64,000 bases of DNA from Beijerinckiaceae bacterium (GCA_024304885.1 JALJOM010000003.1:2266110-2330109); one strand, 5' to 3'; positions 43,923-54,056 are shown, numbered from the stretch's first letter. Notes: generated by a model not told the origin, from the letters alone. Numbers and translations: made by a program.

Positions 43923-44998
43923 CCTGGCTCGCCGAATATCAGAACGTCTTCCAGCCGCTCAACCTGTTCCGCTACATCACCTTCAGGACCGGCGGTGCGA
44001 CCGCGACGGCGCTCTTCTTCGTGTTCTTCTTCGGCCCGCGGATCATCGCCGCCTTGCGGTTGAAGCAGGGCAAGGGCCAGCCGATCCGCGACGACGGGCC
44101 GAAGTCGCACATCCTGACCAAGGCCGGAACGCCCACGATGGGCGGGCTCATGATCCTGTCGGGACTCGTCGTCTCGACCCTGCTCTGGGCCAATCCGCGC
44201 AATCATTTCGTCTGGATCGTGCTCTTCGTCACGATCGGCTTCGGGCTCATCGGCTTCTACGACGATTACCTGAAGGTGACCCGCCAGACCCATCGCGGCT
44301 TCTCGGGGCGCCGCCGCCTCGGCTTCGAATGCGCGATCGCCCTCGCGGCCTGCGCGGCCATGATGCTTTTCGGGACACCGACCACGACCGGGCTCTCGCT
44401 TCCCGCCATCAACGGCTATGTCGCCGACCTCGGCCTCTTCTTCCTCGTCTTTGGCCCCTTCGTGATCGTCGCGGCCGGCAATGCCGTCAATCTCACCGAC
44501 GGGCTCGACGGTCTCGCGATCGTGCCGGTGATGATCGCAGCGGCCTCCTTCGGCATCATCGCCTATCTCGCCGGCAATGCGATCTTCTCGACCTATCTCG
44601 GGATCAACTTCGTTCCCGGCACGGGCGAGCTCGCGGTCGTCTGCGGCGCCTTGATCGGCGCCGGGCTCGGGTTCTTGTGGTTCAACGCCCCCCCGGCACA
44701 GATCTTCATGGGCGACACCGGATCGCTCGCGCTCGGCGGCCTGCTCGGCACCGTCGCCGTCGCCTGCAAGCACGAGATCGTGCTCGCGATCGTCGGAGGG
44801 CTCTTCGTGCTCGAGACACTCTCGGTCATCGTGCAGGTGATCTCGTTCAAGGCGACGGGCAAGCGCGTCTTCAAGATGGCGCCGATCCACCATCATTTCG
44901 AGCACCTCGGCTGGTCCGAGCCGCAGGTCGTCGTGCGGTTCTGGATCATCGCCTTCATCCTGGCGATGATCGGGCTCTCCACCTTGAAGCTCCGGTGA
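43916..44998 (+). CDS. mraY: Phospho-N-acetylmuramoyl-pentapeptide-transferase
   Basis: A 360-residue inner-membrane enzyme with about ten helices: [62 protein letters not shown], and [15 protein letters not shown]. It makes lipid I from UDP-MurNAc-pentapeptide and undecaprenyl phosphate. Confidence 0.97.
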   Translation: MLTWLAEYQNVFQPLNLFRYITFRTGGATATALFFVFFFGPRIIAALRLKQGKGQPIRDDGPKSHILTKAGTPTMGGLMILSGLVVSTLLWANPRNHFVWIVLFVTIGFGLIGFYDDYLKVTRQTHRGFSGRRRLGFECAIALAACAAMMLFGTPTTTGLSLPAINGYVADLGLFFLVFGPFVIVAAGNAVNLTDGLDGLAIVPVMIAAASFGIIAYLAGNAIFSTYLGINFVPGTGELAVVCGALIGAGLGFLWFNAPPAQIFMGDTGSLALGGLLGTVAVACKHEIVLAIVGGLFVLETLSVIVQVISFKATGKRVFKMAPIHHHFEHLGWSEPQVVVRFWIIAFILAMIGLSTLKLR

Positions 44999-44999
44999 C

Positions 45000-46403
45000 A
45001 TGACGCCGGTCACCGCCCTAGAAGGCAAGCCGGTCGCCGTCTTCGGCCTCGGCGGCTCGGGCCTCGTCAGCGCGCAGGCGCTCGCGCTCGGCGGCGCGCG
45101 GGTGATCGTCTGGGACGACAACGAGCACGCCCGCGAGAAGGCGCGCGCCGCGGGCCTCAGGATCGAGAACCTCGCGGCGGCGGATTGGCGTGGCCTCGAA
45201 GCCTTGGTGCTGTCACCGGGCGTGCCCCTGACCCATCCGGCACCGCATTGGACCGTCGTGAAAGCCAGGGAGGTCGGCTGCGAGGTCATCGGCGACATCG
45301 AACTCTTCTGTCGCGAACGTGCGGCGACGGCACCGGGCTCGCGCTTCGTGGCCATTACCGGGACGAACGGCAAGTCGACGACGACGGCGCTCGTCGCCCA
45401 TCTTTACCGCAGCTTCGGCTTTCCGACCGAGGTCGGCGGCAATATCGGCACGCCGATCCTCGCCCTCGAACCGCCTTCCGAGCATCGTGTCCACGTGATC
45501 GAGTGCTCGTCCTTCCAGATCGATCTCGCGCCTTCCCTGGCCCCCAGTGCCGGCATCCTGCTCAATGTCACGCCGGATCATCTCGATCGCCACGGGACGA
45601 TGGAGAGCTACGCCGCGATCAAGGCACGGCTCGTCGCGAAGGCCGATCATGCCGTGATCGGCGTGGACGACGACATTTCCGCGCGAATCGCCGCAGACCT
45701 CGCCGCCTCCGGCCGTTCGGTCACCCGCGTGTCCGTGACTAATACATCGATCGCCGACGGCATCGTGCGCGACGGGACGAGCCTCGTGCGACGAGCCGGC
45801 GGGCAGGCGCGCTCGATCGCCGACCTCGCCGGCATCGGCTCCTTGCGCGGCGCACATAATGCGCAAAACGCCGCCGCCGCGGTCGCCGCCCTCGGGTCCC
45901 TCGCCGAGGATCTTCCGAGGCTCCAGGCGGCTCTGAGAAGCTTTCCGGGCCTCGCGCATCGGCTCGAGGAGGTCGGCCGCGACGGCAAGGTCCTCTTCGT
46001 CAACGATTCGAAGGCGACCAATGCGGACGCCGCCGAAAAGGCGCTCCTGTCCTTCGACCAAATCTTCTGGATCCTCGGCGGGCGGGCGAAGGCGGGGGGA
46101 ATCGAGCCGCTCCGGCCCTTGTTCCCGAGGATCGCGAGAGGCTTCCTGATCGGGGAAGCGGCCGAAGCCTTCGCGGCGACGATTGGTAAAGAATTTCCTT
46201 ACGAATTCTGTGGCACTCTCGAGGAGGCGGTGCCGCGGGCCGCCGCGCAAGCCTCGGCGAGCGGGCTCGATCAGCCGGTCGTGCTTCTGTCGCCGGCCTG
46301 CGCGTCCTTCGATCAGTTCCCGGATTTCGAGAAGCGCGGCGACCGGTTCCGTGCGCTCGTCCAGTCCTTGCTCGAGCAAAGTATCCGCCGTCCTCGAGCG
46401 TAA
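45000..46403 (+). CDS. murD: UDP-N-acetylmuramoylalanine--D-glutamate ligase
   Basis: A 467-residue Mur ligase with [29 protein letters not shown] site [42 protein letters not shown] and [11 protein letters not shown]. It adds D-glutamate to UDP-MurNAc-L-Ala. It starts one base after the mraY stop. Its last codons and stop lie within a nested inverted repeat (46381-46444). Confidence 0.96.
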   Translation: MTPVTALEGKPVAVFGLGGSGLVSAQALALGGARVIVWDDNEHAREKARAAGLRIENLAAADWRGLEALVLSPGVPLTHPAPHWTVVKAREVGCEVIGDIELFCRERAATAPGSRFVAITGTNGKSTTTALVAHLYRSFGFPTEVGGNIGTPILALEPPSEHRVHVIECSSFQIDLAPSLAPSAGILLNVTPDHLDRHGTMESYAAIKARLVAKADHAVIGVDDDISARIAADLAASGRSVTRVSVTNTSIADGIVRDGTSLVRRAGGQARSIADLAGIGSLRGAHNAQNAAAAVAALGSLAEDLPRLQAALRSFPGLAHRLEEVGRDGKVLFVNDSKATNADAAEKALLSFDQIFWILGGRAKAGGIEPLRPLFPRIARGFLIGEAAEAFAATIGKEFPYEFCGTLEEAVPRAAAQASASGLDQPVVLLSPACASFDQFPDFEKRGDRFRALVQSLLEQSIRRPRA

Positions 46404-46444
46404 GTCGCGAAGCGACGCAGGCTCGAGGGCGACAAGGCGGATAC
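46381..46444 (+). repeat. Nested 64-bp inverted repeat between murD and ftsW
   Basis: Three perfect inverted pairs are nested: GTATCCGCC/GGCGGATAC (outer), CCTCGAGC/GCTCGAGG (middle) and GTCGC/GCGAC around GAA (inner). The murD stop codon lies in it. There is no T-run, so it is more likely an RNA-processing or stability structure or an inserted palindromic element than a terminator. Confidence 0.8.
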
Positions 46445-46514
46445 GACGAACAAGGCGGGGGTCCGGAAATCGGTCGATCCCGGGTCCTCGCCCGCCGGCC
46501 TGAAGGAGACCGCA

Positions 46515-47663
46515 ATGGTATCGCGCGCGGAACGCTCCCTCCTCGCGAACTGGTGGTGGACGATCGATCGGCTGCTGCTCGCGGCGATCGCGGCGCTCAT
46601 GGTGTTCGGGCTCGTCCTCGCCATGGCGGGGAGCCCGCCGGTCGCCGAGCGGCTCGGCCTGCCGACCTTTCATTTCGTGCATCGCCAGGTCCTCTATCTC
46701 GTCCCGGCGGTCAGCGTGCTGCTCGCCACGTCCATGCTGCCGCCGCGGCAGGTGCGCCGCACCGCGCTCGTGGTCTTCCTCGGGGCGCTCGGCCTCATCG
46801 TCGTCGCGCTCGTCTATGGCGCCGAGGTCAAGGGCGCGCGACGCTGGATCTTCGGCATCCAGCCGTCGGAATTCTTGAAGCCCGCCTTCGTCGTGCTCGT
46901 CGCCTGGGCCTTCTCGGAGGGCGGGCGGCGTCGCGACGTGCCGGGCACACTCGTCGCCATCCTGCTCCTGCCGGCGGCGGTCGTTCCCCTGATCCTGCAG
47001 CCGGACTTCGGGCAAACGCTGCTTCTCGGCATCGTCTGGGCGGGCCTCTTCTTCATCGCCGGGCTGCATTGGCTCTGGGTCTTCGGCCTCGGCGGGGCCG
47101 GCCTCGGCGGCGCCTTTGTCGCCTACAAGCTCGTGCCGCATGTCCGCGCGCGCGTCCTGAAGTTCATCGATCCCGGCGCCGGCGGCGGCATCGTCGACAC
47201 GTTCCAGGTCGATACGGCCATGGAGAGCTTCTTCGCGGGCGGCTGGCTCGGCAAAGGGCCGGGCGAGGGAACCGTGAAGCGCATCCTTCCCGATGCGCAT
47301 ACGGATTTCATCTTCGCCGTCACCGCCGAGGAGCTCGGGATCGTCGCCTGCCTCGCGATCGTCGCCGCCTTCGCCTTCATCCTGACCTACGGGCTCGTGC
47401 GCGCGGCGCGCAACGAGGACCCGTTCTGCCGCTTCGCCGCGGCCGGGCTCCTCATGCTGCTCGGCATGCAGGCGGCGATCAACATGGCCGTCAACGTCCA
47501 GCTCCTTCCCGCCAAGGGGATGACGCTGCCCTTCCTGTCCTATGGCGGCTCTTCCCTCGTCTCGCTCGGGCTGACGGTCGGCTTCCTGATCGCGGTTTTG
47601 CGCAAGCGCCCGAGGTCCGAGGCCCTCGCCGCCGCGCGAGGGGAGCGCTTCGCCCGCGCATGA
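46515..47663 (+). CDS. ftsW: Division-specific lipid II polymerase FtsW
   Basis: A 382-residue SEDS protein with ten helices: GARRWIFGIQPSEFLKPAFVV, LQPDFGQTLLL, SFFAGGWLGKGPGEGTVKRILPDAHTDFIFAVTAEELG, and GMTLPFLSYGGSSLVSLGL. It polymerises septal glycan with FtsI. AAGGAGA precedes the ATG; ATGA overlap with murG. Separated from murD by 111 bp. Confidence 0.96.
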   Translation: MVSRAERSLLANWWWTIDRLLLAAIAALMVFGLVLAMAGSPPVAERLGLPTFHFVHRQVLYLVPAVSVLLATSMLPPRQVRRTALVVFLGALGLIVVALVYGAEVKGARRWIFGIQPSEFLKPAFVVLVAWAFSEGGRRRDVPGTLVAILLLPAAVVPLILQPDFGQTLLLGIVWAGLFFIAGLHWLWVFGLGGAGLGGAFVAYKLVPHVRARVLKFIDPGAGGGIVDTFQVDTAMESFFAGGWLGKGPGEGTVKRILPDAHTDFIFAVTAEELGIVACLAIVAAFAFILTYGLVRAARNEDPFCRFAAAGLLMLLGMQAAINMAVNVQLLPAKGMTLPFLSYGGSSLVSLGLTVGFLIAVLRKRPRSEALAAARGERFARA

Positions 47664-48766
47664 GCGATCTCGTCCTCGTCGCCGCCGGCGGAACCGGCGG
47701 GCATCTCTTCCCCGCGGAAGCGACCAGTGCCGTGCTTCGCGCGCGCGGGCTCGAGGTCGAGCTCGTCACCGATGCCCGCGCGTCGAAGTACGGCGGCAGC
47801 TTTCCGGCACGCGCCATCCACGAGATCGCTGCCGCGACGCCGAGCGGGAAATCCCCTCTGGAGCGCGCCCGCGCGGCCCTCGTCCTCGCCGCGGGAACAT
47901 TCCAGGCCTGGCGCCTGATCCGGCGCACGCGGCCGGCCGCGGTCCTCGGCTTCGGCGGCTATCCGACCGTGCCCCCGATCCTCGCCGCGAGCCTTTCCGG
48001 CGTGCCGACGATCCTGCACGAGGCCAATGCCGTCATGGGTCGGGCCAATCGATTCCTCGCGCCGCGGGTCGATGTCGTCGCCAAGGGGTTCGATGCCCTC
48101 GGCGGCGTCGGCGCGGCGGTCGCGGCCAAGGCGCGGCGGACCGGAAACCCGGTGCGGCCCATGGTGCTCGAGGCAGCTCGTCTCGCCTTCCCGGCCTTCG
48201 ACGGCGGGCGCTTGCGCCTCCTCGTCACCGGGGGCTCGCAAGGCGCGCGAATCATGTCGGATATCGTCCCCGCGGCCATCGAGCTGATGCCGGAGCAGGC
48301 CCGGCGCAAGCTCGTCCTGGTACAGCAGGCGCGCGGCGAGGATCTCGCGCGGGTGCGAGAGACCTATGCACGGCTCGGCATCGACGCCGAGGTCGAGCCC
48401 TTCTTCGCCGACTTGCCGATGCGGATCGCAAGCTCCCATCTGGTGATCGGCCGGGCCGGGGCCTCGACGGTTTCGGAGCTCGCCGTGATCGGGCGCCCGG
48501 CCGTTCTCGTGCCCTTGCCGCATGCGCTCGACCAGGACCAGGCCGCCAACGCGAGCCAGTTCGCGGCCTGCGGCGCTGGAACGGTCATCGAGCAAACCGC
48601 ATTTTCGCCTCGATGGCTTGCGACGTTTTTGCTCGACGCTCTTTCCGACCCGGAGGGGCTCGCCCGGAGCGCGGCCGGGGCGAAGGGGACCGGGATCACT
48701 GACGCCGCCGACCGGCTCGCGTCCCTCGTGCTCGAAATCATTGCCACACGCAGGAAGACTCCATGA
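47660..48766 (+). CDS. murG: UDP-GlcNAc:lipid I N-acetylglucosaminyltransferase
   Basis: A 368-residue GT-B enzyme: [55 protein letters not shown], and [32 protein letters not shown]. It completes lipid II on the inner face of the membrane. Overlaps both neighbours by 4 bp. Confidence 0.96.
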   Translation: MSDLVLVAAGGTGGHLFPAEATSAVLRARGLEVELVTDARASKYGGSFPARAIHEIAAATPSGKSPLERARAALVLAAGTFQAWRLIRRTRPAAVLGFGGYPTVPPILAASLSGVPTILHEANAVMGRANRFLAPRVDVVAKGFDALGGVGAAVAAKARRTGNPVRPMVLEAARLAFPAFDGGRLRLLVTGGSQGARIMSDIVPAAIELMPEQARRKLVLVQQARGEDLARVRETYARLGIDAEVEPFFADLPMRIASSHLVIGRAGASTVSELAVIGRPAVLVPLPHALDQDQAANASQFAACGAGTVIEQTAFSPRWLATFLLDALSDPEGLARSAAGAKGTGITDAADRLASLVLEIIATRRKTP

Positions 48767-50178
48767 GACTACCGCACGAGCTCGGCCCCATCCATTTCGT
48801 CGGCATCGGCGGCATCGGCATGTCCGGCATCGCCGAGGTTCTGCTCAACCTCGGCTATCTCGTCCAAGGCTCGGATGTCGCCGAGAACGCCAACGTGCTG
48901 CGCCTGCGCTCCAAGGGCGCGATCGTGCGCATCGGCCACGACGCCGGCAATCTCGGTGCGGCCCAGGTCGTCGTCGTCTCGAGCGCGATCAAGCGGGACA
49001 ATCCCGAGCTCGCCGCGGCCCGCCAGCTCCGGCTCCCCGTCGTGCGGCGCGCGGAGATGCTCGCCGAGCTCATGCGGCTCAAGCAATGCGTCGCGATCGC
49101 CGGGACCCATGGCAAGACCACGACGACCTCGCTCGTCGCCACCTTGCTCGAGGCCGGCAAGCTCGATCCGACCGTGATCAACGGCGGGATCATCAACGCC
49201 TATGGCACCAATGCCCGGCTCGGCGCCGGCGACTGGATGGTGGTCGAGGCCGACGAGAGCGACGGCACCTTCCTGAAGCTCCCGGCCGATATCGCCATCA
49301 TCACCAATATCGATCCGGAGCACCTCGACCATTTCAAGACCTTCGACGCGATCAAGCAAGCTTTTCGCGCTTTCGTCGAGAACCTCCCCTTCTACGGCTT
49401 CGCTGTCATGTGCATCGACCATCCGACGGTCCGCGAGCTCGTCGGCGAGATCGAGGACCGCCGCGTGATCACCTATGGCGAGCACGAGGACGCCGACGTC
49501 CGCCTCGTCGATATCGATCTTGCGGGCGGGCAGTCGCGCTTCTCGGTCGTGATCGACGATCGCAAGACCGGCATCCAGGCGGTGCTCGACGACATCGTCA
49601 TGCCCATGCCCGGCCGCCACAACGCCCTGAACGCGACCGCCGCACTGGCCGTCGCGCATCAGCTCGGCATGAGCGCGGAGGTGATCCGCAAGGCGCTCGC
49701 GAGCTTCGGCGGCGTCAAGCGGCGCTTCACCCGCACCGGGACCTGGAACGGGGCCACGATCTTCGACGACTACGGCCATCATCCGGTCGAGATCGCCGCC
49801 GTATTGAAGGCCGCCCGCGCCTCGACGAAGGACCGTGTCATCGCGATCGTCCAGCCGCACCGCTACACGCGGCTCGACGCGCTCTTCGAGGGCTTCGCGA
49901 GCTGCTTTACGGATGCCGATACCGTGATCGTCGCCGACGTCTATGCGGCCGGCGAGGCGCCGATCGAAGGTGCCGACAAGGACCATCTCGTCGCGGCCTT
50001 GATCGCCCGCGGGCATCCGCATGCGATCGCCCTGCCCTCCCCCGAGGATCTGCCGGGCATCGTCCGCGCGCTCGCAGGTCCCGGCGACTATGTCGTCTGC
50101 CTCGGCGCCGGCAACATCACCCAATGGGCGCAGGCGCTGCCGAGCCAGCTCGCCGAAGGCGACAAAGTTTTCAGCTGA
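48763..50178 (+). CDS. murC: UDP-N-acetylmuramate--L-alanine ligase
   Basis: A 471-residue Mur ligase: [21 protein letters not shown] site [56 protein letters not shown] and [10 protein letters not shown]. It adds the first L-alanine. ATGA overlap with murG. Confidence 0.97.
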   Translation: MRLPHELGPIHFVGIGGIGMSGIAEVLLNLGYLVQGSDVAENANVLRLRSKGAIVRIGHDAGNLGAAQVVVVSSAIKRDNPELAAARQLRLPVVRRAEMLAELMRLKQCVAIAGTHGKTTTTSLVATLLEAGKLDPTVINGGIINAYGTNARLGAGDWMVVEADESDGTFLKLPADIAIITNIDPEHLDHFKTFDAIKQAFRAFVENLPFYGFAVMCIDHPTVRELVGEIEDRRVITYGEHEDADVRLVDIDLAGGQSRFSVVIDDRKTGIQAVLDDIVMPMPGRHNALNATAALAVAHQLGMSAEVIRKALASFGGVKRRFTRTGTWNGATIFDDYGHHPVEIAAVLKAARASTKDRVIAIVQPHRYTRLDALFEGFASCFTDADTVIVADVYAAGEAPIEGADKDHLVAALIARGHPHAIALPSPEDLPGIVRALAGPGDYVVCLGAGNITQWAQALPSQLAEGDKVFS

Positions 50179-50190
50179 GGTGTCCGACCC

Positions 50191-51117
50191 TTGACGTGCG
50201 GGGGATGGCCCGACATCACCGCCGACTTGCGCCGCCGAGCCCCCGCGCTGCGGGGAAAGCTCGAGGCCGACGTTCCCCTCGGCCCCCTCACCTATTTCAA
50301 GACAGGGGGGCTGGCGCAAGCGCTGTTCGAGCCCGCGGACGAGGCCGATCTCGCCACTTTCCTCCAGCACCTCGACCCGGCAATTCCGGTCCTGGTGCTC
50401 GGCCTCGGCTCGAATATCCTGGTGCGTGACGGCGGGGTCGAGGGCGTTGTCATCCGCCTCGGGAAAGCCTTCCAGGAGATCGCGGTCGAGGGCTCGACGC
50501 TGACGGCGGGCGCCGGAGCGCCGCTCGTCAAGCTCGCGACGGCCGCAGCCTCTGCCGGCATCGCCGGCCTCGCCTTCTATCGCGGGATTCCGGGTGCGGT
50601 CGGCGGGGCGCTCCGCATGAATGCCGGGGCCTACGGCTCGGAGACCTCCCGGGTCCTCGTGTCCTGCCGCGGCATCGCGCGGTCTGGGCAAATCCTGAGC
50701 TTTGCGACGTCCGAGATGGGCTACAGCTACCGCCATTGCAGGGTGGCGCCCGACCTGATCTTCACCCGGGCCACCTTCGCAGGCACCGCTGGAGACCCCG
50801 AGGCGATCTTCGCCGAGATGGCCGAGATCACGAAGTCGCGCGCCGAGACCCAGCCCGTGAGCACGCGCACCGGCGGCTCGACCTTCAAGAACCCGCCGGG
50901 CCACAAGGCTTGGGAATTGATCGACCGCGCCGGCTGCCGCGGCCTCGTCCACGGGGACGCGCAGGTCTCGGAGCTCCACTGCAACTTCCTCGTCAATCGC
51001 GGCAAGGCGACAGCCGCCGACCTCGAGACTTTGGGCGAGACGGTCCGCGCGCGGGTGCTCGAGACGAGCGGCGTCACGCTCGATTGGGAAATCCTGCGCG
51101 TGGGTGTGCCGCTCTGA
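50191..51117 (+). CDS. murB: UDP-N-acetylenolpyruvoylglucosamine reductase
   Basis: A 308-residue flavoprotein with PLTYFKTGGLAQAL, VLGLGSNILVRDGGVEGVVIRLG, FYRGIPGAVGGALRMNAGAYGSE, RTGGSTFKNPPGHKAWELIDRAG and the C-terminal catalytic ELHCNFLVNRGKATAAD. It reduces UDP-enolpyruvyl-GlcNAc to UDP-MurNAc. The start is a TTG with GAGGTG upstream. It is the last recognisable gene of the cluster here; ddl, ftsQ, ftsA and ftsZ do not follow. Confidence 0.95.
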   Translation: MTCGGWPDITADLRRRAPALRGKLEADVPLGPLTYFKTGGLAQALFEPADEADLATFLQHLDPAIPVLVLGLGSNILVRDGGVEGVVIRLGKAFQEIAVEGSTLTAGAGAPLVKLATAAASAGIAGLAFYRGIPGAVGGALRMNAGAYGSETSRVLVSCRGIARSGQILSFATSEMGYSYRHCRVAPDLIFTRATFAGTAGDPEAIFAEMAEITKSRAETQPVSTRTGGSTFKNPPGHKAWELIDRAGCRGLVHGDAQVSELHCNFLVNRGKATAADLETLGETVRARVLETSGVTLDWEILRVGVPL

Positions 51118-51293
51118 GCCCCCGACGCGCCGATTGACCCGTGGCCGAGACCGAGCCTAATCTTTCCGACCGATGCCTCGGCTACGCGCAACGGTCGCGG
51201 CGCGGAAAGCAGTGGGGGGAAATCTTGGGAGACGCGGACCAGCCTTGAGGCTTCTGGCAAAGCCTTCCAGGCATCCTGACGGCGCTTGCCGCG

Positions 51294-51791
51294 GTGATCA
51301 CGGCAGTAACGGGCCTCGTCGTCGCGGTCCTTCACCTGAGGCCCGCGCCGCAGCCGCGGGAACGGCCCGCGGCGCACGCCGATGGGGCGGCACCGCCCGT
51401 CGCGAGAGCCCCCGATTCCGCAAAAGCCACTCCCGACCCCGGTCCCTCGGTGGCCGCACCCGCCGCTGCGATCCCCGATCATCCCTTCCCGCTGGCGAAG
51501 GTCGTGATCACGACCGCGGACAACACCCTGGTGCAGGTGGGCGGCGCCTCCTTCGGCGTCTGCCAGGGCAAGAAAGCGCTGGCATTGGCCTACGGGCAGA
51601 CCGTCCCCTTCGGGCGCATGCAGAGCTTCACGGTCGCCTCGTCGGGCGGTGGGATCGCGACGCGCATTCTCCTGCTCGACGGGACCTCGCTCGACGGCTC
51701 CCTGGAGAATTGCGACCTCGAGGGGCGCAACGACGCCGGCCGGTTCACCACGACGCTCGACAAGATCAAGCGCGTCGATTTTCAGCGCTAG
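51294..51791 (+). CDS. Hypothetical protein with N-terminal membrane segment
   Basis: A 165-residue reading with a short hydrophobic start (VITAVTGLVVAVLHL), a Pro/Ala linker (about 18-63) and a C-terminal beta-rich domain with QVGGASFGVCQGKKALALAYGQTVPFGRM and CDLEGRNDAGRFTT. Upstream in frame, FWQSLPGILTALAAV continues the hydrophobic helix back to a stop at about 51246, so the true start may be lost through a frameshift or lie at a non-standard codon. Function unknown. A repeat element begins at its stop codon. Confidence 0.5.
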   Translation: MITAVTGLVVAVLHLRPAPQPRERPAAHADGAAPPVARAPDSAKATPDPGPSVAAPAAAIPDHPFPLAKVVITTADNTLVQVGGASFGVCQGKKALALAYGQTVPFGRMQSFTVASSGGGIATRILLLDGTSLDGSLENCDLEGRNDAGRFTTTLDKIKRVDFQR

Positions 51792-51960
51792 AACACGATG
51801 ACTTTGGATCGAATCGATCCAAAGTCATGAATCGTGATCGATTCTGAAAGCTCAGAGCGGGACGAGGAAAAGTGGACGCCGGTTTTCCGGCGCAATCGCG
51901 TTTACGCAGATTACGTAAACTTATCTGCCTATCCCGCTCTGAGCTTTCGGAATCGATCAA
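51788..51960 (+). repeat. Repeat family B, copy 2: MITE-like structured element
   Basis: The left part repeats the palindrome of the copy at 38542 (ACTTTGGATCGA / TCGATCCAAAGT). It is followed by 27-bp arms at 51836-51862 and 51932-51958 that are exact inverse complements except for one base (ends GATCGATTC, inner ends AGAGCGGGA). The 69-bp centre holds GCCGG/CCGGC and GTTTACG/CGTAAAC hairpins. No transposase is encoded. The right arm contains the stop codon of the convergent DsbA-like gene. Confidence 0.88.
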
Positions 51961-52607
51961 GCGTCCTCGATCGCATTGAAGAGCGCGTCGGCGAAGACAT
52001 CGGCCGAGTGGAGCCCGACGAGATCCTGCTTGCCGGCGAAGGTGAAGCGCGGCACCTCGGTCACGCCGGAGGCGCGGATGTCCGCAATCTCCTGGCGCAG
52101 CGCCGGCACATCCTCGTCGCTCGCGAGGAAGGCTCCGACTGCATCCGGGTCGAGCCGCGACTTGGCCGCGACCGCGACGAGCACGCCTCGGTCGCCGATG
52201 TCGAGCCCGTGCAGGAAAAAGCCCTGGAACAGGCGCTCGACGACCTGCGCCTGCACCCCGAATGCATAGGAATAGCGCACGAGCCGATGCGCATCGAACG
52301 TGTCGGGCTGGCGCGTGATGCGGTCGAAGGCGAGCTCGAGGCCGAACTCGCGGGCGAGCGCGGCCGGCCCCGCGAGCGCCCCCTCTATCCCCCCTGCGCC
52401 ATATTTCGCCTCGAGATAGGCTGGGCGGTCCATGCCTCCCGGCGGAATGTCGAGGTCGAGCTGGAACGGATACCAGCGAATATCGACCGCGAGGCCCGGC
52501 ACCGAGCCGACCACGGCATGGACGAGCCGCAGGCCGAGAAAGCAGGTCGGGCAGACGAGATCGCCGACGATATCGATCGGGATCGGTCCGGGGTCGTCGT
52601 CGCTCAT
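51957..52607 (-). CDS. DsbA/FrnE family thioredoxin-fold oxidoreductase (CPTC active site)
   Basis: A 216-residue cytoplasmic protein (no signal peptide) with the thioredoxin-like active site VCPTC (about 18-22), WYPFQLDLDIP, DAHRLVRYSYAFG, FQGFFLHGLDIGDR and GVTEVPRFTF (cis-Pro). FrnE-like proteins act in polyketide maturation or as disulfide isomerases. It is a tandem paralogue of the next gene upstream. The stop codon is inside the repeat element. Confidence 0.88.
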   Translation of the reverse strand: MSDDDPGPIPIDIVGDLVCPTCFLGLRLVHAVVGSVPGLAVDIRWYPFQLDLDIPPGGMDRPAYLEAKYGAGGIEGALAGPAALAREFGLELAFDRITRQPDTFDAHRLVRYSYAFGVQAQVVERLFQGFFLHGLDIGDRGVLVAVAAKSRLDPDAVGAFLASDEDVPALRQEIADIRASGVTEVPRFTFAGKQDLVGLHSADVFADALFNAIEDA

Positions 52608-52668
52608 CGAAGCCTCACGCGTGTCGCACGAAGCCTCGATAGCAAGTTCCGTGCTTCGCTTTTGCCTT

Positions 52669-53331
52669 TCAGTCCGCGCGAGTGGCCGCGGCCGAAGCCT
52701 TGGCGAGCGCGGCGGCGAGCATTTCCCGCGACGCTGCGCCGGGAACGACGACCTCGTCGGCAAAAATGAAGAAGGGCACATTGGTCACGCCGAGCCGCCG
52801 CGTCGTCGCCAGCTCCTCCTGGATCGAGAGCATGTCGTCGCGGCGCGCGAAGAGGCCTTCCACCGCGTCGCGGTCGAGCCCGGCCTCGGTGCCGAGCTCG
52901 ACGAGGCTCGCCCGATTGCCGATATCCACGCCCTCGCAGAGGAAGGCCTTGAACAGACGCTCGATCACCTTGCCTTGGATGCCGCCGATCTTGGCGAGCC
53001 GCACGAGCCGATGCGCGTCGAGCGTGTTGGGACTGCGCAGGATCTTGTCGAAGGCGAAGCCGAGGCCGACCTCCCGACCCGCTGCCAGGATTTCCTCGTG
53101 CTCGGCGCCGTACCGTGCTGCACCCCAGGCGTCGCGGGATGCGGCTCTGATGTCGAGCCCGTCATAGGGAATACCGGGCTCGACCTGGTAGGGCCGCCAG
53201 CGCACGTGAGTCTCGATGCCGTGGAAGGCCGCGATCACCTGCTCGAGCCGCCTCTTGCCGATGTAGCACCACGGACAAGCAACGTCGGCAATGACGTCGA
53301 TCGCGACGCCTTTCGAGGCGGGGTTCTGCAT
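52669..53331 (-). CDS. DsbA/FrnE family thioredoxin-fold oxidoreductase (CPWC active site)
   Basis: A 220-residue cytoplasmic protein with ACPWCYIGKRRLE (active-site CPWC, about 19-22), WRPYQVEPGIP, NTLDAHRLVRLA, LFKAFLCEGVDIGNR and GVTNVPFFIF. Closest in style to 2-hydroxychromene-2-carboxylate isomerase/FrnE proteins. It lies 61 bp upstream of its paralogue in the same direction, evidence of tandem duplication followed by divergence of the active site (CPWC versus CPTC). Confidence 0.9.
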   Translation of the reverse strand: MQNPASKGVAIDVIADVACPWCYIGKRRLEQVIAAFHGIETHVRWRPYQVEPGIPYDGLDIRAASRDAWGAARYGAEHEEILAAGREVGLGFAFDKILRSPNTLDAHRLVRLAKIGGIQGKVIERLFKAFLCEGVDIGNRASLVELGTEAGLDRDAVEGLFARRDDMLSIQEELATTRRLGVTNVPFFIFADEVVVPGAASREMLAAALAKASAAATRAD

Positions 53332-53441
53332 TTCGGTCTCTGGAACGGCAGGCGGCGTATAAGGCTCGAGCGTGTCGTTTCAAAGCGCAATTTTCGTGCC
53401 GCGGTAGTGCGATTTCCGTCGAAACCGCGTCCGCCCGCGGT

Positions 53442-53810
53442 TCAAGCCTGCGCTGCCGGGAGCGCGCCCTTCGCCTTCTCGACGATGGCCTTGAACGTTT
53501 CGGGCTCGTGGATCGCGAGATCCGACAGGACCTTGCGGTCGATCTCCACGCCCGCCTTGGCGAGCCCGTCGATGAAGCGCGAATAGGTGAGGCCGAGTTC
53601 GCGCACGGCTGCGTTCAGGCGCTGGATCCACAAAGCGCGAATCACGCGCTTCTTGGCCTTCCGGTCGCGCGTCGCATATTGCATCGAGCGATCGACCGCG
53701 GCCTTGGCGGCGCGGATCGTGTTCTTGCGCCGGCCATAGAAGCCCTTGGCGGCGTCCAGGGTCTTCTTGTGCTTGGCATGGGAGGTGACGCCGCGCTTGA
53801 CGCGAGCCAT
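53442..53810 (-). CDS. rplT: 50S ribosomal protein L20
   Basis: A 122-residue basic protein with [31 protein letters not shown] (split 1-31), [20 protein letters not shown] and [26 protein letters not shown]. It nucleates early 50S assembly and, in other bacteria, represses its own operon. 45 bp downstream of rpmI. pheS, often next, is absent. Confidence 0.98.
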   Translation of the reverse strand: MARVKRGVTSHAKHKKTLDAAKGFYGRRKNTIRAAKAAVDRSMQYATRDRKAKKRVIRALWIQRLNAAVRELGLTYSRFIDGLAKAGVEIDRKVLSDLAIHEPETFKAIVEKAKGALPAAQA

Positions 53811-53855
53811 GGCAAAACTCCGAGAAATGGAAAGGCAGGACGAGGAGCGACGGGA

Positions 53856-54056
53856 TCAGCCGTTCGGCAGGAAGTACTTGATGATGTTGTCGCCGTCGCT
53901 CTTGAACAGGACGCTCGTCCCGCGCAGGTTGCGGATCTGCTTGTTCGTCCGCTTGATCATGCCATGGCGCTTGCCGCGCTGCGCATAGACCACCTTGCCC
54001 GTGGCGGTGATCTTGAAGCGCTTCTTGGCGCCGGATTTCGTCTTCAGCTTGGGCAT
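53856..54056 (-). CDS. rpmI: 50S ribosomal protein L35
   Basis: A 66-residue protein beginning [20 protein letters not shown] and ending [10 protein letters not shown], full length for the family. infC is not upstream; the gap to the next gene (about 270 bp) includes an AT-rich stretch at about 54110-54140 that may hold the promoter. Confidence 0.98.
   Translation of the reverse strand: MPKLKTKSGAKKRFKITATGKVVYAQRGKRHGMIKRTNKQIRNLRGTSVLFKSDGDNIIKYFLPNG

Noticed and set aside
45213-47300. Long antisense open frame (695 codons) opposite murD and ftsW
   Set aside because: High-GC shadow frame with arginine/aspartate-rich low-complexity composition; it lies opposite two certain genes and has no domain features.
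48769-50979. Long antisense open frame (736 codons) opposite murC and murB
   Set aside because: Same explanation: codon-position bias of the true genes keeps the opposite frame open.
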